Shown: positions 45,201-56,371, counted from the stretch's first letter. The stretch: DNA of 64,000 nt from Tretioscincus oriximinensis (GCA_022410635.1 JAJVDF010000466.1:507279-571278), one strand, 5' to 3'. Program-made: numbers and translations. Notes: a model not told the origin generated them from the sequence alone.

Positions 45201-48200
45201 CCGTTTATACTAGTAACATTGTGCTTTGCTAGTCCTTTTGTGTTTTTGGCAATCCCTTCTTCCTCACCTTCATTCCAATTATGGTGGCATCTCAATTTCT
45301 CCTTATCTTGGGGCCTTCATTTTATTCATTGCTGAACTGTGGATATGAGCTTTGAAAAGTAGCTTAAGAGGAAAGAAGTGGAAAAGACAGACAATACTTT
45401 CAATAGCCATTTCTGCATTGTGGTTTATTCTGGATATTATCTGAGTAAGGCCCTGAGATAGAAAGAAAGGACCAATGCTGCTTGTCAATCCTGTACTTTT
45501 CAAAGGAGGAAAACCACCATGTGACCACTATGCGAAGAACAGTGAGAAGGAGCCAGAAGCTTTGAAGTTGTTTGGGAGTATCTGTATGCGAAAACCACTA
45601 TCTACACCAACTGCCTTTAATAGAGCAATGTGAAATAGTTCCAATCTTGGAAATATTGGGATAAGCACGTGACACTGCTTTGGCCATTCAAAAAGCCTGT
45701 ACAACCTTACCTATGAGTCTTTGAAATATTTTGCTACATACCAATCACGACACTGACAGGAGACAACTGTGCACACCCAGCTGTAGTCAGAACGATGTTG
45801 CTTTTCAGCAGAACACCTCCACAGAACCAGTTTCCTTCTGAGTTTAATAGCAGGACCTTCAAAACAAGACCAACCACAATATACTACTGGTTAATTTTTG
45901 TCTATGATACCTTCTGTTTGTTCAGCATAAATTCAGGGAATTGTTCTTCACTGTGCTTGACTAAAATTTATGCCACAGTAATTAACTGCAAAATTTCCTA
46001 ACAACTCACATATGAAGTACCCATTTCCAACCAAGGACCTGTAGCATCCACACTTGCTCATGTGCAAGTAAATTAATTACTATTTTTTGCATGAAATAAA
46101 GTTCACAACATTAAATAGGTCAACGTTTCCACAGTATTTTCTGAGGAAAGGAGCGGTATTTCAGGAGATCTTCCAAATTATGATGTCAACATTTAGAGTT
46201 TTAATGGAAAAGAACTCACTTATACACTATTTAGTCTTTATAATTCTAGCAGGAAAGCTCAATGTTGGACTTCGGTGAGTGGGCTAGTTGATTCTGGCTC
46301 AAAATGCAAAAGGTCTTGCAGTATTCTAGAAAAGGGTCTAGGGGCCATGCTGTCCACATGCCATTCTGGGTTGGCTGTTAATGTTTCTGAATATTTTTTA
46401 GGATTCATTTTCTCCTTTTGCTGTTTGGGATGCCAGGGTGATGTGAATTTGTATGTGTTATGATGTAATTAGAAGCAGTAAATGAGTATATAACTACTTC
46501 TGAAGAATGTAGCTGTTCAGAATCTTTGATTGNATNACCTGGTAATGCTTTTATATTACTGACTGCCTATTTGCATAATAAAGACTATTTATTGGAGAAA
46601 AGTTCCTGAGATTGATTTATAAAGGAGAGTTATGCATTGAACTGTAACAGAAAGATTCTGAACCGCGATGCAATGGACGAAGCAGCAGGTTTTCNAAACA
46701 ATGGGATGAGTGTAGACACCTCAGATCAACCAGATTTGAAGAANGTTCACTTCCCCCATAGTGACCCAGGACTGACACCACCCAATGTTCGACCAAAAAT
46801 CTTAGCTCCAGCCCTGGCTCAACTGCTGAAGTTTCTTTTCTTAGAGTTTAGGGAAGCTGCCTTTCCCACAGAACAGTCCAAAATTGCCTACGCCACTGGC
46901 ATGTTAGTTGGTAAGGCTTATAAAACTCTGGTTTATAAACGAGAGTTACGCTTTGACCTGTAACACTTGCAAAGGGTCCTACACGGTGTTAGCTAACCCA
47001 AGAACTGCATGTGGACTCAACAAGTTCCATAGATACCTTTCTGGGCCTAGTGCATTTTGAGCTGCTCTCCCCATCCTTGCCTTGCTATTGATCCTCACTG
47101 CTACCAGTCATCAGACATGCTAGGACCTGACTGCTGAGGCTGGGAACTTGTAAGTATTTTATTATCATCCTTTCCACACTGAACATTACTCTGGCCTATA
47201 TCTTAGGAATAGTTCCTACCTTCCACATGTCAGTATAGACCATGGCAGACCTNATAGTCTATCTGAACAGATGACCCCTTTTGGGGGTAGCTGGGTTGAA
47301 AACCAGGTTTTTGGGTGCCTCCCAGTTTTTTCTGAGGAAATTTTTTTTCAAAAAAGGTTTTTGTTCAAAAAATGTTTTGTTTTTTAATTTTTTTCCTCAG
47401 AAAAAAATGGGAGGCACCCCAAAAATGGGTTTTCAACCCCCCAAAAAAGGGGTCTTCTGGTCAGCCTAGTCTACACTAAGATGTGAATAATAAACCCCTA
47501 TTCTATGACATGGCCCAGAATAATAGTGCAGAAAGGGCCTTGAGATTGCTTACCTGCCAAGGAAATTCTTTATGCCTTCCTTCACTTTCATTCTGTGGTA
47601 AATTGTTCTCAAATCTGCCACATGCATAGGGATCTAGCAATGACAGGAGACACATGATATTTGATAAATGGCTTTCAGGAAAAATGAAATAAGCAGACAA
47701 ATTTTATTCTCCATGTTAGCAATTATCCTTTCATAATTTTATAATTGTAGCTTAAGGATTTATGTCATATTAATTAATTTGCAATATAAATGTGAGAATT
47801 CTATTTGTAAGTGAATAATTCCCATTCATTTCTATAGCAGTGGTGAAGGGATAATAATAGAATCCGACACTGTTGCAGTGGATTAAAATCTGCTACACCA
47901 CCAATCTTTCAGAAAACAGGACTTCATAGATTGTGAAAACAGGTGTGCAATGCAATTCTGTTTATTGTTAATGGCCGACAGGAAATTAATACCCACAATG
48001 CCAGTCACCGTGCTGAATCAGGCTTCCTCTCAGGTTTCTCTAGATTTTAGACAGAGCTTCTGAAGCTACCATTCTTTATGGTGGGGTGGGGTACTCTGTG
48101 CACAGGTGTAAAAGGCTTACGAAGTAATAAAGGACATTCTATTGCTGCTACACTGAATGAGAAGGTGATTCAGTATAATTTTTCATGTGCTGATCCCTTT

Positions 48201-51200
48201 TTTTAAGCATTATATACTTTTATAGCATAATACAGGATTTATAATGTATTTTTCTCAATTTACCTGGACGGTTATTTGGCATTTTTTACGCTTGAAATTA
48301 CACGAGACTTTCTTTTATGCAATGTGATCTGCTGTATTTTTTCACCCAGAGGGTCATCGGCCTGTGGAATTTACTTCCTGAAGAGGTAGTGGTAGCTAAC
48401 AGTTTGGATAGTTTCAAGACAGGACTAGACAGATTTATGGACACCAAGGGTATAAATGGGTACTAGGATGGATGCCTGAATGTTGCACCCAGAATGGAGC
48501 AACAGGCAGGACTCCTGAAATACCATTTGCAGGGAGTCATGAACAGGAGCATATTTTGCTTTCCTCTGTTCGGACTGCCCAGGTGCATCTGGTGGGCCTC
48601 TGTGTGACACAGAATGCTGGATTAGATGGGCTGTGGCCTGATCCAGTATGGCTCTTCTTATGTTCTTATGTTCTTATGTTTTGAAAAATAAATGGGACAA
48701 ACAAATCTGCCATTGTTATTTGTCCTGCATTTGACTAACCAATAGGACCTTTTTCACTGAATGTATTGCAAGAATTCCTGCTGGCCAAGACCGAGCTGTT
48801 GTTGCAATTTGGTATTGCCACAGAAAAAGTATGATTTTCAGAGTTCTTTTAAGAACGATGAGGAAAAGGTGTTACAATTCAAGCACTGTTATAGTACTTA
48901 GGGCAGTAACATGTGTGGCAAATAAATCTGTATGATGCTGTCATCGATCCCCCCCCCCCCAAAAAAAAAATAAAAAAATATCTGAATACTGCCGAGGTCT
49001 TTCTATTGCACCAGGGGTGCAGTCTTTCCACCCCTGGCAAAGAGTGCTACTGAGGCAGGCAGATGTGGATGCGTTGTGAAGTGTATGTGAAGACATGGCC
49101 TTTGTATGTAATTTTGCTAGATATTCTATGGCGGGTTGGCGTGCATTATTTTTCAGTATCTTGAGGCTTGCGAGTTGTTCAGGCAGAGTGGTTTCATCTA
49201 TTTGTGCGTGAATGGATGAACAGATGCTTGTTTATTCCTATTTTCTACCCTGAGGCTTATTTACTGTATCACTCTAGTACGTACCTGCAGAAGGCTTCAT
49301 AGTTCATCCTCCAGTAATTGAAAGATAAGTACTGTCATGGTGCAAAGACAAGACATTTGTGAAAGCTGCATGAAAGTAATGGTGGGAAAAACTGTAATGA
49401 CAGACCTTTCTAGAACTATCACTGCTGGATCTCTGCAATTATTTGAGGTAAATCTCCCATAATCAAGCTCCTACAGTGTGAGGAAAAACCTGCGTGGATG
49501 CAGCCATAGTTTGCTTTCTTTACAAGCATATACTTAAAAATATATACTTGCCTTTTGGAATGCATGATCTGTTATCTTCCCCAAGTTGATAGCCTTTTGC
49601 ACACGAGCAGCGATAAGACTTCAGCTCTGGATAGCAGAACTGTTGACAACCCTCGTTCAATTCATGACGACATTCATTTTTTGCTGTGTGACATAATGCA
49701 AATTTTTAACATCAGAACAACACAAACTGATGTTGTCTTATATAAATAAATAAGTTTCATTTCTCTTAGATAACTTTAGACCATCTTCAATTCCTCTTCA
49801 GTCCCAAGCAATGGAATTTAGTTCAGAAAAAAGCTGGACTAAGCCCCAATCTTCAGGCTAAAGAATGATATTGAACAGAAGATGGTCTAAAGTTGCCTAC
49901 GAAGACTCTAAAAGTAAACATGTGACTGAGGCACAATACTATTTGTTTGTTTTCACAACAACTACGGACTTCCAGTAAAGACATAAGTTGCATCCATACA
50001 TGGGGCTAAAATCCACTCCTACCTTTGATTGCAGATGGGTGGCCATCTTCACATGCTGCACGGCAGCCGCTATAGGTGGGTAGGAGGTAGGAAGAACCGG
50101 CCTGGGAATGGCTGAGGACAGTCTTCCCTCTGCCCAGCCTGCTTTGCAAGGCTCTCCACTAATTGGTGGAGGGCCCAGCTGAGTGGGCCACATTCCAAAA
50201 ACTAGTGGGTTTTTGGCACACAGTGCCATGAGAGTTGAAAATATCAGTTCTCATTAAAGCCTCTGCAAGGTGGGTTTGCAGCGACTGCATAACTGACAAA
50301 TTGCCATTACGATTGCAGAAGCCACCGGGACGGCGCTCCTATGCAGACTTCATTATGCCGTGTGGATGTACCCACAGATTACAGACCACCTTTGGTATTT
50401 AATTTGTTACACACAAACCAAACGCTAGGATTAATCAAGAAGTTCATTTATTCCTAGTAACGAAGAAAACTGCATAGCCAGATAAATTACATATTGTTAC
50501 TTTTCTGTCAAATAATATCTCTGTCTCTCCCCCCACTCAAAAAAAAAATTCACAGTATTTTAAATGTTGCACTTGCCTAAGNTGCAAAATTCTTAGGAAA
50601 AGTCGTAACAATAAATAAAAATAGCACAGCCTCTCCCTCATAAAGAAAATTCCCTGGAGTTTGAACATTAAACACAAAATGCAGCCAGCCACAGCATCAC
50701 AGAAGAATCCAGAGGAAGGGGAAAGCTGGGTAGGAAGGGAGCCCTTCCANCACTTGGTCATGGATGGCATTTTTATCCTGAGCACTGGCAACCCACACTA
50801 TGCCATTGCTTAGATATTTTTTAAAGAAGAATGATGTCTTTGTTTTTGTGAAGTTTCTAAAAGATAGAAAACTAGTCCAGTCGGTACTCAGTTTGGTTGT
50901 TCTATACATTTTTATAGGCAATGATGAATTCTAGGAGTGTGTTGAAAAAATTCAACACCCTGTGGAAAAAATATTATTATTNAACCATGTTATTTAATGG
51001 CATAGTAATGTGGAAATAAATTGTGGTATTTGAGGCAACCTGGCTATCAGAGGGGAGGGGGGAGAATTAATATGTTTGTAATTAATTTCATTTGTATTAC
51101 CTTGTATATATTTATTTTCAAATTAAAAAAATATTGATATTAGGAAATGTTTTTTGTTTTTCATAAATGAAATTTATGGCATCACTCCTAAAAACTTTCT

Positions 51201-54200
51201 TGACCCCTCCCCCACAAAAAAAATAACATACTCAAATGTTCATTCCCCTTTCAATCCTCAATGTTGTGATATTGACTTTTACCAAAAGCACAGTTGGTTC
51301 CTTCAAAACCGCCTCTACATTCACAGGTATAACTACGAATATTGTCTCTGCACAGGCCATTATGCAGACAAGGACTTGAAGAACACTGTAAACCATCTGC
51401 AGAAGAAATAGAAAGATAGTTATCTTTAGAATTGTTTTGACCTGATGTTCCAGTGCACATGCTTATTAGTATTGTAGGCGTGAATAAAACCATCTCAATA
51501 TGCTGTCTAAAACATCTACACCAGGGCCCCTCAAACTACGATCCGCGGGCCACATGCGGCCTGCCAAGGACATTTATCCAGCCCACAAGATGTTTTTGTC
51601 ACTGCTGTCTGTCCTGATTAGCAGCCAACTAGTCCTGGGCTCACAGTAACATACCCCTTGCCTTTACATTAGAGCGTGCTCACAATGCGAACTTCATGAC
51701 ACTAGGCGGTCCTAAAAATAGGAATCTGTTCATAGTTTTTTTTAAACTATAGACCAGCCCTCCAACGGTCTGAGGACCCGTGAACTGGCCCCCTGTTTAA
51801 AAAGTTTGAAGATCCCTGATCTACACCATTCATATACATCAGAATTAAATGTGTTCCTCCCGGCATTGGCAAATACATGGAAGATATGGAAAGTGACCAG
51901 TACCAAATTAATACCAAATATTTACAGGGTAGCCTCTATCAAGATCATTAATATAGCCGGGGACGATACGTTAGCTAAATATATAAGATCAATGTCGGCC
52001 AAAAAGCTAAGAGATCTTTTCGACCTAAATGGAAACCTGCTATCCTTTATGCAGTTGAAGAGATTGAATTCAACCTCCCAAAATTGGCTTCCCGTTGTTG
52101 CCATACATTCTTACATTACAAAACCAAATATCAAGGCAATAATGAGAGATCAAGTCTCCGATTTTGAGGAAATATTAAGAAAGAAATTAAATAAAGAAAA
52201 AGGCATAACGGGATAGTTGTACCAACTTCTGACGAAGGTCAGGTATGACAATTTAAGACTCCTAAGAACACGTTGGGAAGGGGATTTTAATTTTTCAACG
52301 GCGGACTGGGAGGGATGGATAAAGGATAATAGCAAAATTTCCTACAATAAAATCAGAGAGTTACAAATGAAGCTTCTAACAAGATGGTATAGAANGCCAG
52401 CCCAACTTTCACATATGGNAAACTTGAAGTTTTACTCATTTACTGGCTGCCAACGTACCCATCAAATCACCCATAAAGAAAGTTGAAATGACCACGGTTT
52501 GTGATTATAGCATCTGACACTTATCCTTCTCCTACAAGCTCCAGAAGGGAAAGTAACAGGCAAAATCAGTAGAGAATGATAAAGTTCTGATTGGAGATTT
52601 GTTGCCTTTTATCTCTGAATCACATTTTGATCTTTGTGGATCAAAACACAGCACAAAGAAATCTTCAGCTGAACTCTTACGNTTCCAATTTCACTATCGG
52701 AGTCCCTATCACCATCCATTTCAATGGTTTTATCCAGTTTAATAATTATACCGATGCTCATTTTCCATCAGCTTCCATCTCCTCAATACTGTATCTCTCC
52801 AGTGAGCCATTCTATGCAATCTTTAATGCTCAGTTTGTGCATATTACTTCGTCTTCTCTTGTGGGAAGCCTTTGTGCAACAATCATTTCAATATATCCTG
52901 TAGTTACAAATGTAATTTAGGTATTTTTACACAATTATTACGTTGTAAATCTACTTACTAAAGTAGCCATTCCAAAAGTTATCCTGGAAAACAAAAGAAT
53001 TTTACATATAAAAATGTGCTTTTAAAAAAAATATTATTATTGGTTACGTTAATAAAGTAAGTGGGGATTTCTGAGACTAGCAAAAAATAGGGAAACCTGC
53101 TATGGTAGCTATTTTCTATGGGAGGTTTTACTTCCTGGCAAAACATGCCTTTCCGAAAAATGCCTTCCCGAAGCCAAAAATTGGCAAAAGGGTCATGTAA
53201 CCAGCAACATACCATATTAGATGTTTTTCAGCTATTGTACCATCTGCCTTGATGGGAAGTGAAGCAGCATGAATTTTTGAAAGAAGTTGACAGACAGCCC
53301 TGACACTTTGTTGGAATTCTGCCATAAAAATTCAGATTCAAGCTAGTTTGGGACATTCCACATTGTACAATTCTTGTATGTTGATGGACAAATGTGCTTC
53401 TTTAACAAAGTTCACTACATAACTGGTAATCCTGCAAAAGTTCAATTCTATGATCACTCAAAGAGGCATACACGATTGTGCTGCCTGGAGATGGTCTCTA
53501 TGACCCTTTCTGCCCTGGATCTTACTCCAAATTATATTCCAGAATAGGGACCTGCCATGGCAGACCTCACCNTAAGATATTTATTTGCAGCATCCTGAAT
53601 GTTGATACAGTTTCTCGATGTATTAACTTGCATGAATTCATGAATTGTTTCCGATATATTGCTAGCTGAATAGGTATTTTGGTTGTCTTAAATAAGAGCA
53701 CTGTAACCTGATTTATGTGCGATTTGAAGAAATATATGACCAAAAATACTTGCAGTTTTTCCAGTGTCTTCAAATACCTCTCGGGCCTCCTCATAGTCAC
53801 ATCTTTCTTCAAGGCATTCTCTTTCCAAATTACCTTGAAAAAATTCCTCAAAAATCATGAAACGGGCACGCTTTGATCTTGAAATAACTTTGTTTGCATC
53901 ATTGGCAGATAGAAATACTGGAAAGAAGAACAGAACTCTTCTGTCTCCCTGTAAGAAATTAATTTATCTCACTGCTATTCAGTATTTCCCTTTCTATTTG
54001 AATTTTTGAGAATGCTACTTCTTTTAATTGATTTTGGTTTCTTGAACACAATGGCCTGTAATGTATGAAAACAGATGTCATTTTTAAATATTTTTAGTTA
54101 CTATAGGAACATTTGCTTTTATATTAAAAAGGAGGATGAAAAAGAGGAGGAGGAAGTTAAAAATGGCAACTGTTCACTATGAACCTTCCTGTCCACACTG

Positions 54201-55273
54201 ACACCTAGGCTGACCAGACGACCCCTTTTTTNNGGGGGGNGGGGTTNNAAANCCNGNTTTNGGNNNNCNNCNANNTTTTTNNNNNGNAANNTTTTTNNAA
54301 AAAANNNTNNTTTTNNAAAAAAAAATATTTTTAATTCTTTTTTCCCTAGAAAAAACTGGGAGGCACCCCCAAAACGGGTTTTCAAACCCCCCCAAAGGGG
54401 TCATCTGGTCAACCTACTGACACCAAAAGTAATACTGACAAAAATGTTACAAATTCCATGATGATCACATGCTGAAACCTTGTGGCAAGGGCTTGCCTCC
54501 ACCTAGTGCAGNGCAGGGAACATCGCTGGCATCATTTATGTATATGCATCCCCCATTCTTTGTCTCTGCACATATGTACTGACTCCCAGCGTGATAGAAT
54601 TTCAAGAGTTCTTTTCCCATTATAAATCATACTGCTAGATCAGGGCTTTATTCCACAATCATGGCATGAATGCTGCAATCTCACCCTCGTCGCACTGGCA
54701 CAGCACTACTATGGATTTTAAAAAAACTCTGTCTGGATGGGGGTTGAATCACACAAGGTAAGGATAGGAAGGTGGGGAGCGTTGGCTTTGACAGCATTTC
54801 CTCCTTGTGTAATTAAAAGGCATCAACATGATTGGGCATATATCTGGCTGCAGGGCATGCCGCATAGTCTCCTGCTTCCACAAGTCTAACTGATCATGGG
54901 CAGATTTTGCTGGCACTAATAGTTTCTGTTAATAAATACCTTCCACATTTTAGTTTACTGCATTTTTCTTCCTGGAGTATTCATCAAATGCTTGTCCTAT
55001 GTAAATCACAGATGCTGCCTTATGGGATAGACAAGCTAAGTTTTCAACTAAACATTAACCAAAGATCTTGAAGATGAGTTTTTCAGGAAAGACTTGGATG
55101 AACACACACATAAACGAAGGATTTTGAATGCCCCATTTCAGGGTTCATTTTTTCAATATTGAAACAAAATCAAGTAAATACTGTCGTGAACAAAACACCG
55201 TACCTGTGAATTCTGCCTGATGGACAGCAAAAGCAAGACAAAGCAACCATATTATCCAGTTTTGAGCTTCCAT
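41778..55273 (-). CDS. PROZ: PROZ, protein Z (complete, catalytically dead serine protease homologue)
   Basis: Protein Z is a secreted vitamin K-dependent plasma protein, cofactor for the protein Z-dependent inhibitor (SERPINA10) that inactivates factor Xa on membranes. Exons (minus): 55204-55273, 53754-53917, 52959-52983, 51283-51396, 49552-49683, 47554-47633, 45742-45856, 41778-42295; sum 1218 bp, 405 codons plus stop (human 400), phases consistent. Order: signal peptide [20 protein letters not shown], propeptide ending SRSKR, Gla domain ([20 protein letters not shown]), two EGF domains, linker with ACGR but no R-IVGG activation site, and a protease-like domain ending WFKQIMK. The catalytic His position is Gly (LTTAGC), Asp appears as Asn (ENNLALLEL) and the GDSGGP loop reads LAGGS. 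Two introns use GC donors. One N lies in exon 8 (41957). Confidence 0.97.
42425..44410 (-). mobile_element. L2-clade non-LTR retrotransposon, 5'-truncated and mutated
   Basis: Minus-strand pieces of a reverse transcriptase: [65 protein letters not shown] and [18 protein letters not shown], in order, in broken frames. The 3' end ATTTATAAAGCACCATCAGT and GTACATGGCGCTGTACA resembles L2/MIR-type tails. Frameshifts show it is inactive. It is inserted in the same orientation as PROZ. Confidence 0.9.
44550..44720 (+). repeat. tRNA-derived SINE fragment (Sauria-like)
   Basis: GTGTGACCTTAGGCAAGTCT ... CTCACAAGGTTGTTGGGATA ... CACCTTGGGATCTCTGGAGA resembles the tRNA-unrelated body of Sauria-type SINEs. 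Confidence 0.6.
45042..45180 (-). mobile_element. CR1/L3-like LINE 3' terminus
   Basis: Plus-strand TAAGAACATAAGAACGTAAG then AGCCATACTGGATCAGGCC and CCCACCAGATGCACCTGG: the reverse of the TTCTTATG-tailed family. Confidence 0.8.
45742..45856 (-). CDS. PROZ: PROZ exon 7, protease-like domain part 1
   Basis: [20 protein letters not shown] then [24 protein letters not shown] replaces the catalytic LTAAHC motif, so His57 is lost. Donor TTG|GTATGT. Confidence 0.96.
46637..46963 (+). pseudogene. Possible Ty3/gypsy-type gag fragment
   Basis: The frame contains [20 protein letters not shown] followed by [15 protein letters not shown], resembling the FPT-x-x-x-KVAY-x-x-LL-x-GKA segment of Ty3/gypsy capsids. 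Two N interrupt it. No LTR or pol was seen nearby, and a domesticated gene is not supported. Confidence 0.45.
47263..47468. mobile_element. Foldback element copy 3
   Basis: CTGAACAGATGACCCCTTTT at the left and GGGGTCTTCTGGTCAGCCTA at the right. Inner arms TTTTTCTGAGGAAATTTTTT and TTTTTCCTCAGAAAAAAATG pair. The left terminus is degraded. Confidence 0.9.
47554..47633 (-). CDS. PROZ: PROZ exon 6, linker
   Basis: [20 protein letters not shown] then KEFPWQ. The Cys should tie the light-chain-like region to the protease-like domain. There is no Arg-Ile-Val-Gly-Gly activation site. Donor CAG|GTAAGC. Confidence 0.94.
47634..49551 (-). other. PROZ intron 5, GC-AG intron
   Basis: Donor AAAAG|GCAAGT and acceptor TTGCTAG. 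Using the next GT, four bases on, would shift the frame. Contains a CR1/L3-like 3' end (48331-48682) and a C-run/A-run near 48950-48970. Confidence 0.85.
48331..48682 (+). mobile_element. CR1/L3-like LINE 3' end
   Basis: TTTTTCACCCAGAGGGTCAT, TTCAAGACAGGACTAGACAG, GGTGGGCCTCTGTGTGACAC and a tail of three TTCTTATG units. Very close to the 9325 copy. Confidence 0.9.
49552..49683 (-). CDS. PROZ: PROZ exon 5, EGF-like domain 2
   Basis: [20 protein letters not shown] then [20 protein letters not shown] and IPK. Acceptor ACACAG; donor AAAAG|GCAAGT is a GC donor. Confidence 0.96.
49684..51282. other. PROZ intron 4
   Basis: Contains the 387-bp terminal-inverted-repeat element at 49987-50373. The remainder is AT-rich and unassigned. 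Confidence 0.65.
49987..50373 (-). mobile_element. Terminal-inverted-repeat element, copy 1
   Basis: Inverse copy of 63117-63498 along its whole length (shared blocks include CCCAGCCTGCTTTGCA, GAAAATATCAGTTCTCATTA and CAAATTGCCATTA). Ends GTTGCATCCATACATGG and GCCGTGTGGATGTACCC are decayed inverted termini. GC-rich, no coding capacity. Confidence 0.85.
51283..51396 (-). CDS. PROZ: PROZ exon 4, EGF-like domain 1
   Basis: [20 protein letters not shown] then [17 protein letters not shown]: six cysteines. [12 protein letters not shown] fits the Asp/Asn beta-hydroxylation consensus. Confidence 0.96.
51522..51818. mobile_element. hAT-type nonautonomous DNA element with perfect 8-bp duplication
   Basis: Starts CAGGGCCCCTCAAACT and ends AAGTTTGAAGATCCCTG. 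ATCTACAC flanks both sides (51514-51521, 51819-51826). 297 bp; the interior has GCGGGCCACATGCGGCCTG, typical of Charlie-like elements. Confidence 0.95.
51827..52490 (+). mobile_element. L1-clade LINE ORF2 C-terminal fragment
   Basis: Two adjoining frames: [20 protein letters not shown] ... [20 protein letters not shown], then after a stop [20 protein letters not shown], the L1 'LLTRWYRTP' signature. The frame is broken at about 52216 and bases are ambiguous further on. Dead. Confidence 0.8.
52959..52983 (-). CDS. PROZ: PROZ exon 3, 25-bp aromatic-stack exon
   Basis: Codes DNFWNGYF plus one base. 25 bp is the conserved size of this exon in vitamin K-dependent clotting factors. Acceptor TTTCCAG, donor TTTA|GTAAGT. 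Confidence 0.93.
52984..53753 (-). other. PROZ intron 2, GC-AG intron
   Basis: Donor ACT|GCAAGT and acceptor TTTTCCAG. If GT four bases later were used, the join would read AGA TAA, a stop. Confidence 0.85.
53754..53917 (-). CDS. PROZ: PROZ exon 2, propeptide and Gla domain
   Basis: [16 protein letters not shown] propeptide, then [20 protein letters not shown] and [18 protein letters not shown] with ten Glu available for gamma-carboxylation. Acceptor TTCCAG; the donor fitting the frame is ACT|GCAAGT (GC type). Confidence 0.95.
53918..55203. other. PROZ intron 1
   Basis: Contains foldback copy 4 with its 8-bp duplications; otherwise unassigned. Confidence 0.6.
54206..54416. mobile_element. 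Foldback element copy 4
   Basis: TAGGCTGACCAGACGACCCC at the left, GGGGTCATCTGGTCAACCTA at the right. CTGACACC is duplicated exactly at 54198-54205 and 54417-54424. The left arm and centre (54231-54316) are riddled with N. Confidence 0.93.
55204..55273 (-). CDS. PROZ: PROZ exon 1, signal peptide
   Basis: [20 protein letters not shown] then EFT plus one base; a hydrophobic core typical of a signal peptide. Donor ACAG|GTACGG. Confidence 0.9.
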
Positions 55274-56337
55274 TGTTGTCCCCTTGGAATGGTTAAATCC
55301 AATTTTGCTGCATAGCAGTAGCCCTTGGTATAAAGTTACTGAGTGACTAAAGTTCAAAGTTCAGGAACCTACTAAAAAAACAACAGGTCACTGGAGTGAC
55401 CTAAAGTTCAATTTTTTTGGGAAAGGGTTTGTGCTACAAGATAAGGCTGCTAAAAATGTTTCTTTGGGAACATGAAATTTATTTTTGTACTCTTAAAAAA
55501 AAGATGGAAACACTTTCTTATGAGCAAAACATAGCTGAAGCACCTCAAAGTGATCAGCATGGTCAACCAGTTTGAACATCTGATTGACTGCAAGGAAAAC
55601 TCCACTGGCACCTTTAGGCAGTTTTCTTGGCAGATATTAGTAGAAATGGTTTGTCATTGCCCACTTCTTGAGAGAAGCTGTGGTTTGAACTGATGACCCT
55701 CTGATTTCTAGAGAGTTTGCTCTACTCCTGAGCTGCAACTGTTCCTCTCATAATGGAATGCCCCCCAGGCACAGAAAGCAAGATGTGCTGTTTTGTAAAT
55801 ATGCCCAATAGCTTTTTTCCTTTTATTTACTTATGACTTGTGTTTCTTCCAATAAGCTTAAGATGGGTCACATTATTATTCTGCACTCTGATGTTTACAA
55901 CATCCCTTTCCTTATGACTTTGATATCACTTTTGTTCTGACATGTGCTTTTAATCCATCTTCAGTCCTGAAAAATCAGACTAAACCAGGGGGGGAAAACC
56001 AGTTTTTTCTAGTTTAATCTTGTTCTTCAGGACAGAAGATGGGTTAAAAGTATTTTTGGGAAACAACATCAAAGTTGAATGTACACAAGTTTCTATCAGG
56101 CTACCTTATAAAATGTTACTCTGCATTAATTCTATATGGCCACAAGAGGGGGAAAGACACGTAATGAGTTTCTCAATGTGAAAGCATGCAATAACTACAG
56201 AATATGGCTGTAATTCCTTGATCTTTATTAACTTATGATTTTGACCTTATCTGTTCATTCGTTCTTTCATGCATTCATTCATTCATTCATTCATTCATTC
56301 ATTCATTCATTCATTCATTCATACATACATACATACA

Positions 56338-56371
<34 letters not shown>

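Larger units (their letters stand above)
42296..45741. other. PROZ intron 7
   Basis: Filled mainly by an L2-clade LINE (about 42425-44410), then a SINE fragment (44550-44720) and a minus-strand CR1/L3-like tail (45042-45180). Confidence 0.75.
45857..47553. other. PROZ intron 6
   Basis: Contains a gag-like open frame (46637-46963) and foldback copy 3 (47263-47468). The rest is unassigned. Confidence 0.55.
51397..52958. other. PROZ intron 3
   Basis: Contains a complete hAT-like element (51522-51818) followed by an L1 ORF2 fragment (51827-52490). Confidence 0.7.

Noticed and set aside
49486..49506. GCGTGGATGCAGCC near 49.49 kb as a third terminal-inverted-repeat copy
   Set aside because: Only about 14 bp match, with no body or second terminus nearby.
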